Positions 46,395-55,490 of a stretch of 64,000 nt of DNA are shown here, one piece after another; within the stretch, counting starts at the first letter, position 1; the number at the start of each line of letters is the position of its first letter. The stretch is taken from positions 111,203 to 175,202 of the forward strand of contig VSDK01024294.1 of NCBI GenBank assembly GCA_009767595.1, in the 5' to 3' direction. A model generated the notes under the pieces. That model made no database searches. It had not been told where the DNA came from and saw only the letters and a list, made by a program, of their open reading frames with translations. The position numbers and the translations under genes were made by a program. Source of the DNA: Symbiodinium kawagutii (taxonomy: Eukaryota > Sar > Dinophyceae > Suessiales > Symbiodiniaceae).

Positions 46395-48510
46395 TCACTG
46401 GAAGCTCAACACTATGTCGCGCATCGTCAAGCTTTGAAGATTGGTGGGCAAGTGCACACCATCTAGGCTCTGGTTGAAGAAACGGCCAAACGTCAAGCTT
46501 TGAAGATTGGTGGGCAAGTGCACACCATCTAGGCTCTGGTTGAAGAAACGGCCAAACGTCAAGCTTTGAAGATTGGTGGGCAAATTCACACCATCTAGGC
46601 TCTGGTTGAAGCTATGGCCAAACGTCAAGCTTTGAAGATTGGTGGGCAAGTTCACACCATCTAGGCTCTGGTTGAAGTCACCAAGAAACGTCAAGCTTTG
46701 AAGATTGGTGGGCAAGTTCACACCATCTAGGCTCTGGTTGAAGAAACGGCCAAACGTCAAGCTTTGAAGATTGGTGGGCAAGTTCACACCATCTAGGCTC
46801 TGGTTGAAGAAACCGCCAAACGTCAAGCTTTGAAGATTGGTGGGCAAGTTCACACCATCTAGGCTCTGGTTGAAGTCACCAAGAAACGTCAAGCTTTGAA
46901 GCTCGGTGGGCAAGTTCACACCATCTAGGCTCTGGTTGAAGCCACAGCCAAACCTCAAGCATTGAAGCTCGGTGGGCAAGTTCACACCATCTAGGCTCTG
47001 GTTGAAGCCGTAGCCAAACGTCAAGCATTGAAGATTGGTGGGCAAGTTCACACCATCTAAGCTCTGGTTGAAGTGATCGCCAAACGTCAAGCTTTGAAGA
47101 TTGGTGGGCAAGTTCACACCATCTAGGCTCTGGTTGAAGCCACAGCCAAACATCAAGCTTTGAAGATTGGTGGGCAAGTTCACACCATCTAGGCTCTGGT
47201 TGAAGCCATAGCCAAACGTCAAGCTTTGAAGATTGGTGGGCAAGTTCACACCATCTAGGCTCTGGTTGAAGAAACGGCCAAACGTCAAGCTTTGAAGATT
47301 GGTGGGCAAATTCACACCATCTAGGCTCTGGTTGAAGTGATCGCCAAACTCCAAGCTTTGAAGATTGGTGGGCAAGTGCACACCATCTAGGCTCTGGTTG
47401 AAGAAACGGCCAAACGTCAAGCTTTGAAGATTGGTGGGCAAATTCACACCATCTAGGCTCTGGTTGAAGCTATGGCCAAACGTCAAGCTTTGAAGATTGG
47501 TGGGCAAGTTCACACCATCTAGGCTCTGGTTGAAGTGATTGCCAAACGTCAAGCTTTGAAGATTGGTGGGCAAGTTCACACCATCTAGGCTCTGGTTGAA
47601 GTTCTCGCCAAACGTCAAGCTTTGAAGATTGGTGGGCAAGTTCACACCATCTAGGCTCTGGTTGAAGTCACCGCCAAACTCCAAGCTTTGAAGATTGGTG
47701 GGCAAGTTCACACCATCTAGGCTCTGGTTGAAGAGATGGCAAAAATGCAAGTGTTCGAGGCTTGCCGGGAGGTTGTGCAAGTACACACCGTCAATAGCAT
47801 TTTCTAGGGATGTCACCCCATCAAGGGCAAACTCTTCTTCAGGTCCCGCATGGCCATGAACGCGCAACCATGCGCGGTACAAGTCTGTCTTGCTGAATGT
47901 GAATGACATCGCTGCACTGTCGCCACAAATGCCTTGCTCTTGCAAGCTCTGGCTCAGCTTCAACTTCGAAGTACCGTGATGCAACGTGAGTTTCGCACCT
48001 GGGCAGTTCACAGTATGGCCGAGAATTGGCGTCCTGGTTGGTATCACAGATGCAGCTCCTAATACACCACCATCAGTGTACCCATGGTATATGGATCTAC
48101 CATATTGTTGCTTGCTATCCCGTAACATTGTTTATTTATCATTATTAACAACATACCTTCGGTTGTTACCTCATCATTGACCAAATGATATATGGTTGGT
48201 TACATCCATACTCTATATCCATATACAGATGCAGCTTTCGAAGATTGATTCATGCTTCTTATGCTCCCAGCTGTGTATAACTCATCAATGGTTTCCTGTT
48301 GCCAAGCTGACCCTTCGGGGTAGGCCAGTGCCCACCTGGCTTCGACTGGAATTTCTCCGAAGCCATCTCATGCACTTCTCGGCCCAGGGTGCTGCGCGGG
48401 ACCCTCAGCAGCAATTCTTCTCCATTTAAGGACCGCAACTGCAAATCGATGTCAGAGTGAACGTCACCAGATTCCACAGCATTGCTGGCATAGCCGCGAG
48501 CTGTCGACAT
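46395..48510 (-). CDS. Ubiquitin-like domain plus 20 FNIP repeats, two exons
   Basis: Exon 1 is 48510-48336 (ATG start) and exon 2 is 47998-46395. The 337-bp intron begins GTGGGC and ends CTGCCCAG. The junction is in phase, giving exactly 593 codons (592 residues). Exon 1 carries QLRSLNGEELLLRVPRSTLG and exon 2 opens GAKLTLHHGTSKLKLSQSLQ, which together resemble a ubiquitin-like fold split by the intron; that call rests on pattern only. Then comes a short linker (FALDGVTSLENAIDGVYLHN) and 20 tandem 22-residue repeats of FNQSLDGVNLPTNLQSLTFG plus two variable residues, ending IVLSFQ. The repeats match the FNIP type known from Dictyostelium and, from memory, common in Symbiodiniaceae. They should form an extended leucine-rich solenoid for protein binding. 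No catalytic domain is visible, so a scaffold or adaptor role is inferred. Repeat-to-repeat nucleotide identity is very high. Confidence 0.8.
46420..47760 (-). repeat. 66-bp coding tandem repeat (FNIP array)
   Basis: Twenty 66-bp units sharing CATCTAGGCTCTGGTTGAAG on the plus strand. The last two codons before each FNQ vary (e.g. RF, GD, HS, YG, CG, DH), while the rest is almost invariant even at synonymous positions. Confidence 0.95.
47999..48335 (-). other. Intron of the FNIP-repeat gene
   Basis: Boundaries GAAGCCAG / GTGGGCACT and TGAACTGCCCAG / GTGCGAAAC. Both exon edges carry AG-G, as expected if a short target sequence was duplicated at intron gain. No family A-E element is visible inside. 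Confidence 0.7.
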
Positions 48511-48599
48511 TGCACAGTCGCCCCAAGTGTGTTCGACTGGAAGTCCTACACGTTTTCCAACAACCGCAGCTGATAGTTGTCTTGACCTGCTGAGCTACT

Positions 48600-49121
48600 A
48601 GACTTGGAGAAGAATGTGAAGTGACTAACCAACTCCAAGATGGCTGGTAATTACACTTCGTTTAAACTAACCTGAAAGTTCAAAATCACCGGTTTTGATG
48701 GGTATAGCCGCTATTCCTATGGTGGATTTTCCAGGTTCATTTGCCAGTTCATTGCAATGGCCAAAAATTGGTCGCAAACGCAGGAAGTCAACGGCCAGGT
48801 TTGGCGCTGAGCCAGAAGCGGAGCGAACATTGCTCCCTGTCAGGACCTCTGAAACCGCTAGGATTTTGGGTCACGGAGAATTGTAGTAGGAAGCCAAGCG
48901 CAAGCGGAGGTTTGATCATGTTGACCCTCGGGAACTTGTTGGTTCTACTCTTCCCAAGATTGGGGGTGTCATCCCACTACCTTGCCTCTGCTGAAGCACT
49001 GGATTCCAGTTTGGTGATTCACCACCCCCAGTTTTGCCGTTTGGCGATCATCACATGTGGATGGGAACACACTCCAAGGATTTCCCCATCAGTTCAATGC
49101 ACACTTCGCAGTGAACTGCTG
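48600..49121. other. No firm feature
   Basis: Average-composition DNA. A GGTGGATTTTCCAGGTTC motif near 48720 resembles the ends of family G elements, but a full element is not clear. Confidence 0.3.
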
Positions 49122-49194
49122 ATGGTGGTTCTCAAGTCATACCAAATAAAAGAAGATAACTTGGGGTAACCCTATGACTTAAGAAACCACCATA
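49122..49194 (+). mobile_element. Family B-like short TIR element
   Basis: ATGGTGGTTCTCAAGTCATA at the left, CCTATGACTTAAGAAACCAC then CAT at the right; only 73 bp. Confidence 0.6.
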
Positions 49195-49639
49195 TGCCGA
49201 TGTTGGTCTTTTCTCGGAGTGAACATCGCGAAAAAGTGATGTCAACCCTAGACACTTGGCGATAGCTGTTCACATCACCAGTTTAGCTGCTGGGATGATC
49301 ATCCAGAATGATCCATGGCTTTGTCCTGTTTGTCATGGTACCCCCAGTCGTCACTGTTGTGGTTTCCCTATTATTCATGGTGAACTGAACAGCTGGATGG
49401 TGACTGTAGGTACAGTACCATTGAACTGGACAAAGCCATACATACTTGGGATATTCCCTTGTTTTTGCTGGTTGTTGTCACAGTATTATCAACCACTAAG
49501 CATTCTGAAACATTGGTTACCATCGGTGGCGCTAATGACACTGGTAAATAACCTACTATTCTTGGCCATCATCACCTCTGATGATTTAATCAACCATGCT
49601 TAATTGACCAGTTAAGGCTAGATAATGGTAGATAATCAT

Positions 49640-49760
49640 CTTTGTAGCTGAACTAGATCCCTTGCTAAAAATATATCTTTTTAGTGGTTCTATGGTAAAT
49701 CAATCATATTCCAAAAACACAACAAAAACCTAAGAATTCGTGGGTAACTTAGCCATCCAG
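49640..49760 (+). mobile_element. Family D TIR element
   Basis: CTTTGTAGCTGAACTAGATC at the left, CTAAAAATATATCTTTTTAG inside, GGGTAACTTAGCCATCCAG at the right. Confidence 0.75.
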
Positions 49761-49863
49761 TAATGGTAATCATTCATAGGAGCCATCACCTGTGATCAAC
49801 CAGCTAATCAATCAGCTCATCAATCAGCTCATCAATCAGCTCGTCAACCGCTATCTGCCACCA

Positions 49864-49953
49864 TTAATGTTGGTTTCTGATTAGTATCTACCTGTTGGTT
49901 TCATCTATTTTCATTACTTTAGGGGGGTTACACTAATCAGAAACCAACATTAA
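49864..49953 (-). mobile_element. Family E TIR element, perfect 22-bp ends
   Basis: Left end TTAATGTTGGTTTCTGATTA plus GT. The right end is its exact reverse complement. The interior is the reverse complement of the copy at 27187-27283 (GGTGAAACC-type, ATTTTCATTACTTTAGGG). Confidence 0.9.
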
Positions 49954-50014
49954 CCAGCTTGTCTTGCTGGTTGCGCCATTCCGTTGCCGCTTGCGAAACG
50001 CTACCGCTGCACAG

Positions 50015-50100
50015 CTTTGCTGATATGCCGCCTGACAATGGCATCGACCAAGGGCTTCTCCCTTCCGCCGTCGGAGCCTTGAAGGGAATGCCGCACGACA
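50015..50100 (+). CDS. Candidate exon, unrecognised protein
   Basis: Between CCGCTGCACAG (3' site) and ACGACA followed by GTGAGC (5' site) the plus frame reads FADMPPDNGIDQGLLPSAVG, then ALKGMPHD. The frame is also open upstream to 49959. Composition is protein-like; no domain is recognised. Confidence 0.45.
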
Positions 50101-50116
50101 GTGAGCTTCAAACCGT

Positions 50117-50190
50117 GGGAAACCATAGGAAAACCATGAGAAACCATAGGAAAACCTTGGGAAACCATAGGAAATCCTGGTTGGTGGTTT
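50117..50190 (+). repeat. GAAACCATAGGAAAACC repeat ending in CTGGTTGGTGGTTTC
   Basis: Six imperfect GGAAACCATAGGAAAACC units followed by CCTGGTTGGTGGTTTCAAAC, like the tract at 23125-23200. Confidence 0.7.
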
Positions 50191-50276
50191 CAAACATTGG
50201 TCAAACATGGTGAATCAATCGTTAACTATTGTTAAGAGTGGTTAATTATAAGGGATAAGAACCAACAGTTCAAACT

Positions 50277-50384
50277 GGCAGTGCTTGAACCACTCCGTCA
50301 TGAAAAATATGTTTGTTAACCAACCAACCAACCATTTATCAACAATAATGAAAATGCAAAAACATCTTTCAAAGCACCAACCAG
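50277..50384 (+). mobile_element. Family A TIR element
   Basis: GGCAGTGCTTGAACCACTCC at the left, ATGAAAAATATGTTTGTTAA and CCAACCAACCAACC inside, TTTCAAAGCACCAACCAG at the right. GTGCTTTGAAA replaces the usual GGTGGTTTCAA at both ends, so the inverted repeat is preserved. Confidence 0.75.
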
Positions 50385-50489
50385 AAAAGAAGCGCATGCA
50401 AAGAAAAACGCAAGTGGGATGTTCAGAGTTCTTCAGTATAATTTTGAACAACACACCCACCAGATCATGACTGACATGACAGTAGTACA

Positions 50490-50647
50490 GAGTGGTACCC
50501 CCTGGTTATAATTTGGCTCAGATTCGCCACCTAAGTCTATAGTTATACCTACCATAAGTGGTACCCTAGTTGTAAACTAACTGTAACAAACTGCTAACAC
50601 AGTTGATTCTCATTCCTTTTAACCACCTTCTTCATAAGCCATACCTG
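50490..50647 (+). mobile_element. Family I element
   Basis: AGAGTGGTACCCCCTGGTTA at the left, TCAGATTCGCC and ACACAGTTGATTCTCATTCC inside, CATAAGCCATACCTGGTAG at the right. The companion copy is at 53497-53660. Confidence 0.65.
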
Positions 50648-50770
50648 GTAGTTACCCGAGTGAAGTAGCCGCCCGCAGGTGCGCCTCGTTTACCGCGACC
50701 GGCTTTCGTGGGCACAGCGCCATCCTGCAAACCTGGAAGGACCACCGGACGGTGGCGGTCACCATTGACC
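50648..50770. CDS. Candidate exon after family I element, strand uncertain
   Basis: Plus, starting after CCTGGTAG, reads YPSEVAARRCASFTATGFRG, then HSAILQTWKDHRTVAVTIDR, with codons ending mostly in G or C. Minus reads DRHRPVVLPGLQDGAVPTKA, then GRGKRGAPAGGYFTR, followed by GTAACTACC. The plus reading has the stronger codon signature. Function is unknown. Confidence 0.4.
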
Positions 50771-50778
50771 GACGACCA

Positions 50779-50862
50779 ACATATGACCACTGGTTGGTGG
50801 TTACAGCATGATGGTTTTCGAATGAATACGAACCACCAACCAGTGGTGATATGTTGGTTGAA
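50779..50862. mobile_element. 84-bp near-palindromic TIR element
   Basis: CATATGACCACTGGTTGGTG then GTT at the left, and AACCACCAACCAGTGGTGAT then ATG at the right. The arms match at 22 of 23 positions around a ~38-bp loop. The terminal motif is shared with family A. Confidence 0.85.
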
Positions 50863-51024
50863 ACAACCAGAATGGTGATATGTTGCTTAAGAACTGGTTG
50901 GTGATGAATGAATGTTGGCAATTGGTGGATATGTGTTTTTAAATACTGGTGGATAGAAATACAGTGACTTACAAAATGGTGAAGAACAGGTTTGCGAACT
51001 TGACGACTCATAATGATCATGAAA

Positions 51025-51127
51025 GCTTGGTGGATTGAAACTCAAGGAAAAATATCATCCATCAATCAATCAATCAATCACTCAGTCAGTCAGTCAGTCA
51101 ATCAATCAATCAATCAATCGATCAATA

Positions 51128-51181
<54 letters not shown>

Positions 51182-51230
51182 CAATTTGTTCATGATGGGG
51201 GAAAACAAAAAACGTTTGAAACCACCAACC
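51025..51230 (+). mobile_element. Family A element with a large CAAT expansion
   Basis: GCTTGGTGGATTGAAACTCA at the left and AACGTTTGAAACCACCAACC at the right. The usual CAACCAACC core is replaced by about 125 bp of (CAAT)n/(CAGT)n (51056-51182). Confidence 0.8.
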
Positions 51231-51334
51231 CTACCATTCACATGCAAAAACCTATGAGACCAACTCCTCTTGTTTTGCATCTGATCCGCACCTCACATCT
51301 ATACACCTGCACAAATTAATGCCAATGACGGCAG

Positions 51335-51415
51335 ATTATTTTTCAATTGAATTTGTGAACAATCTTTTAGGCAAGCAGCTCGAAGAAAATGCCAGTGAAT
51401 ACAAAGCTGTCCAAG
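51335..51415 (+). CDS. Candidate 27-codon exon, unrecognised protein
   Basis: The exon lies between AATGACGGCAG (3' site) and GTCCAAG followed by GTGAGA (5' site). In phase it reads DYFSIEFVNNLLGKQLEENA, then SEYKAVQ. The 81-bp length keeps the frame. Charged and helix-like; no family is recognised. Confidence 0.45.
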
Positions 51416-51734
51416 GTGAGAAAATGGTGGTACCTACAAACCATCCACTGATAGCCATTGTTAATAGGGGAACCACTTTTTTGGTTACACGATTTTCGGA
51501 CAAATCCAAAAAGTCTCCAGTGTCTCTGTGTGAAAAGGCCCAATGCTTGACATGCTTCTCTCTCTGAATGGTGTATCTACGAGTCAATGATGGTTATACC
51601 GGACCAAATAATCAGAGCTTTTGGTAGCTCAGCTCACTTCCCTAAGTAGCAAATGATGAAACTGATCGAACTTCTGAAAACAATCACTAACCATTGCCAA
51701 TCATGACTATACGAATCATTAAGCATGACTGTAT

Positions 51735-51824
51735 CTGGTTGGTGGTTCCCCTATGAAAAATATTAGCCAACAAACCAATTGTGAATGATTGTGAAAATAA
51801 GAAATCTTTGAAACCACCAACCAG
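51735..51824 (+). mobile_element. Family A TIR element
   Basis: CTGGTTGGTGGTTCCCCTAT at the left, GAAAAATATTAGCCAACAAA inside, TTTGAAACCACCAACCAG at the right. It lies 43 bp downstream of the 5' splice site of the minus-strand exon at 51868-51983. Confidence 0.85.
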
Positions 51825-51867
51825 ATTAAGCATCAGCCATCATTGACCATCTGGAAACCTTGCTCAC

Positions 51868-51983
51868 CGGATGATCCGCAGATCTCCACTCGCGCTGTCC
51901 CTGGGACTCGCTGCGGATAGTGAAGCCCTTCTTCGTGGGCTGAATCTCAAAGAGGTCCGGCCTGGCATGGATCGATTCACTGG
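51868..51983 (-). CDS. Candidate exon, unrecognised protein
   Basis: One of the clearest isolated exons. The 3' site is CTATGATCAG and the 5' site is ATCCG followed by GTGAGC. The minus frame reads SESIHARPDLFEIQPTKKGF, then TIRSESQGQREWRSADHP, with nearly all codons ending in G or C. The downstream intron contains a family A element. No domain is recognised. Confidence 0.55.
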
Positions 51984-52057
51984 CTGATCATAGTCGATTA
52001 CAAGGGCAAATACGCAACAACAGAGACTACTAACCAACCGTATACTCCCTGGCAAAG

Positions 52058-52130
52058 CTGGTTGCATGGAAAATCCACCAAAAACATAGCTGGTTTGCCT
52101 GTAAAAACTGTTGATTTTTCGTGCAACCAG
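52058..52130. mobile_element. Short TIR element (family G)
   Basis: CTGGTTGCATGGAAAATCCA at the left and TTGATTTTTCGTGCAACCAG at the right. The right end is followed directly by GTGAGTTT, which makes an AG/GTGAGT 5' splice-site consensus on the plus strand. Confidence 0.65.
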
Positions 52131-52377
52131 GTGAGTTTCCCAGCGATCCTCAACAGTAATGACGTCAGATCCGGCTGTGAGCGGGTCAGCATCAGTTTAG
52201 CCAGCTTGGTGGTGATTCACAAGCAAAATTTACGGGCTGTTTTTTGGCTTCAAAGCATGGATTGTTTCGAGGAAACCTTGGATTTTTTCCAGGGAAGCCA
52301 TTGAATTCATGGCATCACAATACAAGACAAATGAAAGTCCTGATCCCTAATGGACATGGTCTGACATGAGGGGTAAC

Positions 52378-52752
52378 TCAGTGTATGACTTTGTGCAGGT
52401 GGGAAAGGAACGCCTTTCCATGTAACCGATCAAGTGGCAAGTGACGACCTTGCTGCAAAATTGGGCATATGGACGTACATGGGCAATGCATGGACCATGG
52501 CCATTCCTCTAAAAGTACAACTTTGCAAACGCGTTCAGAGAACACAAGCAGGCTGTTTGGATGGTTTCCCAGCCATGGTGGTAGCCCCAAGTCCACTTCA
52601 CTGAACAGTTCAGCAATCTTGGGGGTGCCATGTATGGACAACAAACGACGTGTGAAATTGGTCATGCCAACTTGATAGAACCAAGAACCGATGCCAACGA
52701 AATCATTGCTCTCACCAATTTGGAGCTGGTCACGTTGGTCGTGTTGGTACAT
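52378..52752 (-). CDS. Candidate ORF, unrecognised protein
   Basis: An ATG-to-stop frame of 124 residues: MYQHDQRDQLQIGESNDFVG, IGSWFYQVGMTNFTRRLLSI, HGTPKIAELFSEVDLGLPPW and so on. Composition is moderately protein-like. Just upstream lies a tandem duplication containing ATGGCAGCAAA and GATGGATGACAGCAG. It could be one exon or a small gene; no family is recognised. Confidence 0.35.
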   Translation of the reverse strand: MYQHDQRDQLQIGESNDFVGIGSWFYQVGMTNFTRRLLSIHGTPKIAELFSEVDLGLPPWLGNHPNSLLVFSERVCKVVLLEEWPWSMHCPCTSICPILQQGRHLPLDRLHGKAFLSHLHKVIH

Positions 52753-53217
52753 GGCAGCAAATGTGGATGACAGCAGTCAAAAATACATGGCAGCAAAGAT
52801 GGATGACAGCAGCAAAATCATGCCCAAAGATAGCGTTTGACCCAAATACAAATCATTTGGGTGCACAACATTTGACCCAAAATGATCCGAAATGGTTAAC
52901 CACGAGTCATTGTGCATAGAAACTATGCATGCTCAGCTGAGCGTGCCGCCGTGCCTGTTCTCAAAGTGCTCCTTGCCCCACTGCATCTGCTTCGGCAAGC
53001 TGTTGTAGGAACACCTCATCGCCCAGTGATGAGTTGATGTGAACAGGCCGCCGACTGGTGACAGCCAAACAGGTGAGTTCTGGCGAGTTGGTACACCTTT
53101 CAAGAGTCAACCTATCAGAATTTTGACTTCCAGGATTTACCTATTCTTGGATGAATTTAGGACTTAGGATATGTAACCTTACAATAGCAAATATAAGAAA
53201 TTAGATTTGTAACTTAC

Positions 53218-53364
53218 AGGCTCGTTTGCCAGAGAGACATAAACGACCCTGATGCAACTTCGAGCTTCCCCAAGCTTCCGACGCTCCGTGCTTTGTCAGG
53301 TACTTGATGATGCTCCTGAATTCCTGACGTCGCAGCCAATAACCGGGATGATCCAGTGCAGCGT
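53218..53364 (-). CDS. Candidate 49-codon exon, unrecognised protein
   Basis: The exon has a 3' site CAACTCTTGCAG and a 5' site GTAAGTTAC. The minus frame is open in phase 1 throughout: DAALDHPGYWLRRQEFRSII, KYLTKHGASEAWGSSKLHQG, RLCLSGKRA. The 147-bp length keeps the frame. A shorter plus frame (VCQRDINDPDATSSFPKLPT) between TTACAG and CAG/GTACTT is a weaker alternative. Confidence 0.45.
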
Positions 53365-53424
53365 CTGCAAGAGTTGATCCTTTCCATGTTTTTTAAATAA
53401 GAAAATGCTGTCATTCTCTGGCGG

Positions 53425-53496
53425 GTTTCAATGAGGGCACCTCGGTAACTCTACACACTCTCCACCTGAGTCTCAGGTTGGATACCCTCTGCAGAA
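53425..53496 (+). CDS. Candidate exon before family I element
   Basis: The plus frame reads LAGFNEGTSVTLHTLHLSLR, then LDTLCRM, and abuts GTACACCCC, the left end of the family I element. G/C-ending codons support coding. Paired with the frame after the element this suggests an exon-element-exon arrangement, but the phase at the junction is not settled. Confidence 0.35.
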
Positions 53497-53660
53497 TGGT
53501 ACACCCCACTTATAAGTTGGCGAAGATTCGCCGTTGAACAAGCTATATTAGTACCATTTGCCGGGCCTAGTAGTGACCCTAGTTGTGTTCACCAGCTTAT
53601 AGCTAACATAGTTGATTATTATCCCTCATAACCACCTTATCAATCAGCCATAGCTGGTAG
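53497..53660 (+). mobile_element. Family I element
   Basis: GGTACACCCCACTTATAAGT at the left, AGATTCGCC and ATAGTTGATTATTATCCCTC inside, TCAGCCATAGCTGGTAG at the right. Open frames lie on both sides. Confidence 0.65.
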
Positions 53661-53850
53661 CTACCTTCGATGTGTTCACCAACGAATCGCCATCCGCGGC
53701 GAAGGGTGCGTAGCACTCTGTGACCCTGGTGGTTCATCAGGTGCCACCATTGCAAAAGGCTCCTTGTCGCCATTGCTCTCGGGCATTTCCTGCGATGACC
53801 ATGGCTGGGTGGGAATACACCAATGCTTGGGAAAACTCCATTGGCCGCTT
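53661..53850. CDS. Candidate exon after family I element, strand uncertain
   Basis: A plus frame opens right after GCTGGTAG: YLRCVHQRIAIRGEGCVALC, DPGGSSGATIAKGSLSPLLS, GISCDDHGWVGIHQCLGKLH. A second plus frame ends at a consensus GTAAGT. On minus, MVIAGNAREQWRQGAFCNGG and VLRTLRRGWRFVGEHIE are also open. All frames are GC-rich. The first plus reading is the longest stop-free one. Confidence 0.4.
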
Positions 53851-54247
53851 GCTTAGCCAAGTAAGTCGGTTCAGTGTTGGCGCCGGTCTTTTCTTGTCTT
53901 ACAACTGTGTACTATGTATACACACATTATCACATTACAACCGGTTGAGAATCCCTGCTGGAGGAACTATAAGCACGCTGAAAGTCTGGTGACAACGCAC
54001 TCCCACCCTGGTTTTGCTGGTGTTGAGATCCACATCAGTTTTACCCGGTCTTAGGACTCACATCGGCTTGACCTATCCACAGCCAGGTTGGCATCAAGAG
54101 TCAGCTTGTCCAAAAGCCGTAACAACTGCAGATCGATCCATCACAGAGTCTATCATTGGTCAGATCCTCACAACCCTTGGTACACTTGACATGCTGCGCA
54201 CCATGAAATATTGAAATATGTAACCAAGCCACGTGTGTTTTGATGTT

Positions 54248-54515
54248 TTATAACATTTGTTGAAATCGCATCAAAAAATCAGGTTGTACATCTAGCGTAT
54301 CACCGGTGGTGCGCATCAGTGGCCGAAACGCGGGCCCCTTGCTTTGCCCATTTGGCATAGCCTCCGTGGCGAGTGGTTGCAAAGGTCTGAGAGTATCATC
54401 TTCGCACTCCTGGGACAACTGAACCGATTGAATTCGGTGTGGCCTTGTGCCACATAAGACTATCATTTTTGTTGTTCCTACCGTTCTTGCTGCTGATTGG
54501 TACCAAGTATCTACC
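54248..54515 (-). CDS. Candidate exon, unrecognised protein
   Basis: The minus frame reads KMIVLCGTRPHRIQSVQLSQ, ECEDDTLRPLQPLATEAMPN, GQSKGPAFRPLMRTTGDTLD and VQPDFLMRFQQML, then a stop. Protein-like composition, apparently a C-terminal exon. The upstream end merges with AACCATCCATT repeats. Confidence 0.4.
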
Positions 54516-54529
54516 CTGATTGATGATCG

Positions 54530-54695
54530 ATCATTCTTAACCATCCATTCACCATTCATCAACCATCCATTAACCATCCATTAACTATCCATTAACCATT
54601 CATTAACCATTCATTAACCATCCATTAACCATCCACTAACCATTCATTAACCATCCACTAACCATCCACTAACCATTAATTAACCATTTCTTAAC
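54530..54695 (+). repeat. TTAACCATCCA / TTAACCATTCA tandem repeat
   Basis: About fifteen 10-11-bp units of CATTAACCATCC. The complement is the TGGTTAATGG vocabulary seen throughout the window. Confidence 0.85.
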
Positions 54696-54922
54696 CAGTA
54701 TCACTGTGCTGGTTCCAAGTGTCTGTGCTGTTCTTCTTGTCACATCAAGAACTTGGTTAGTAATTTGGCCAAAAGCTGACAGAGAACAAACGAACCGAAC
54801 AATGCAACCACCACCAACGACGGGAGGACGGCCTGTCGAACAACAACCAGGTGGTAGTAAATAGGTTCAGAAGGCATAATAAGGCTTAATATAAGGGCTA
54901 ATACTGGTGATTCATAGTGGTG

Positions 54923-54924
<2 letters not shown>

Positions 54925-54965
<41 letters not shown>

Positions 54966-54966
54966 C
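54925..54966 (+). repeat. (CAA)n microsatellite
   Basis: About 14 perfect CAA units. Confidence 0.9.
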
Positions 54967-54975
54967 GAATAGAAC

Positions 54976-55072
54976 CATCCTGGAGTAAATGCTGAATATC
55001 AAATCGGACCATCCCCCAAAAGTAAATCGGCTTGATATTGAAGATGGAGGATATTCTATATGCTCCAGGATG
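54976..55072. mobile_element. Possible short TIR element
   Basis: Ends CATCCTGGAG and CTCCAGGATG are perfect 10-bp inverted repeats about 77 bp apart. No second copy was found, so this is weaker than families A-E. Confidence 0.4.
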
Positions 55073-55490
55073 ATTATATCTAATTACTAACCACAATGAT
55101 AGGAATATAAGTCAAGCAACAAAAATAGAGATCCAACCAACAATCAAATGAATCGGAATAGACTTTGCAGTAAACTCCAGACTTGAGGGATTTTCGTAGC
55201 GCGGTATATGGACGAAAAACAGTGTGGGTAACCACTCAAAAAAATATTTATTTTCACTCAAGAAAAAATTTAGCGCACATCCAGGATATGGGTACTCAAA
55301 AAAAAATTTAGCGGCACTCAAAAAGAAATTTAGCGCAGACAGATGTTGTAGCCGCAGGACAGGAGCATGTTCTGCCATGTATTCTGGTTGGGGTTCTTGT
55401 TGCGCCAGGGTTCATGAAAACATAGATACACGCTGTGCCCTACTACTCTCCAGTAGTAGACCTTCAATCTCCCAACGCTGCACTTCCCTG

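Noticed and set aside
51013..51319. SINQSINQ repeat frames
   Set aside because: By-product of the CAAT expansion inside a family A element.
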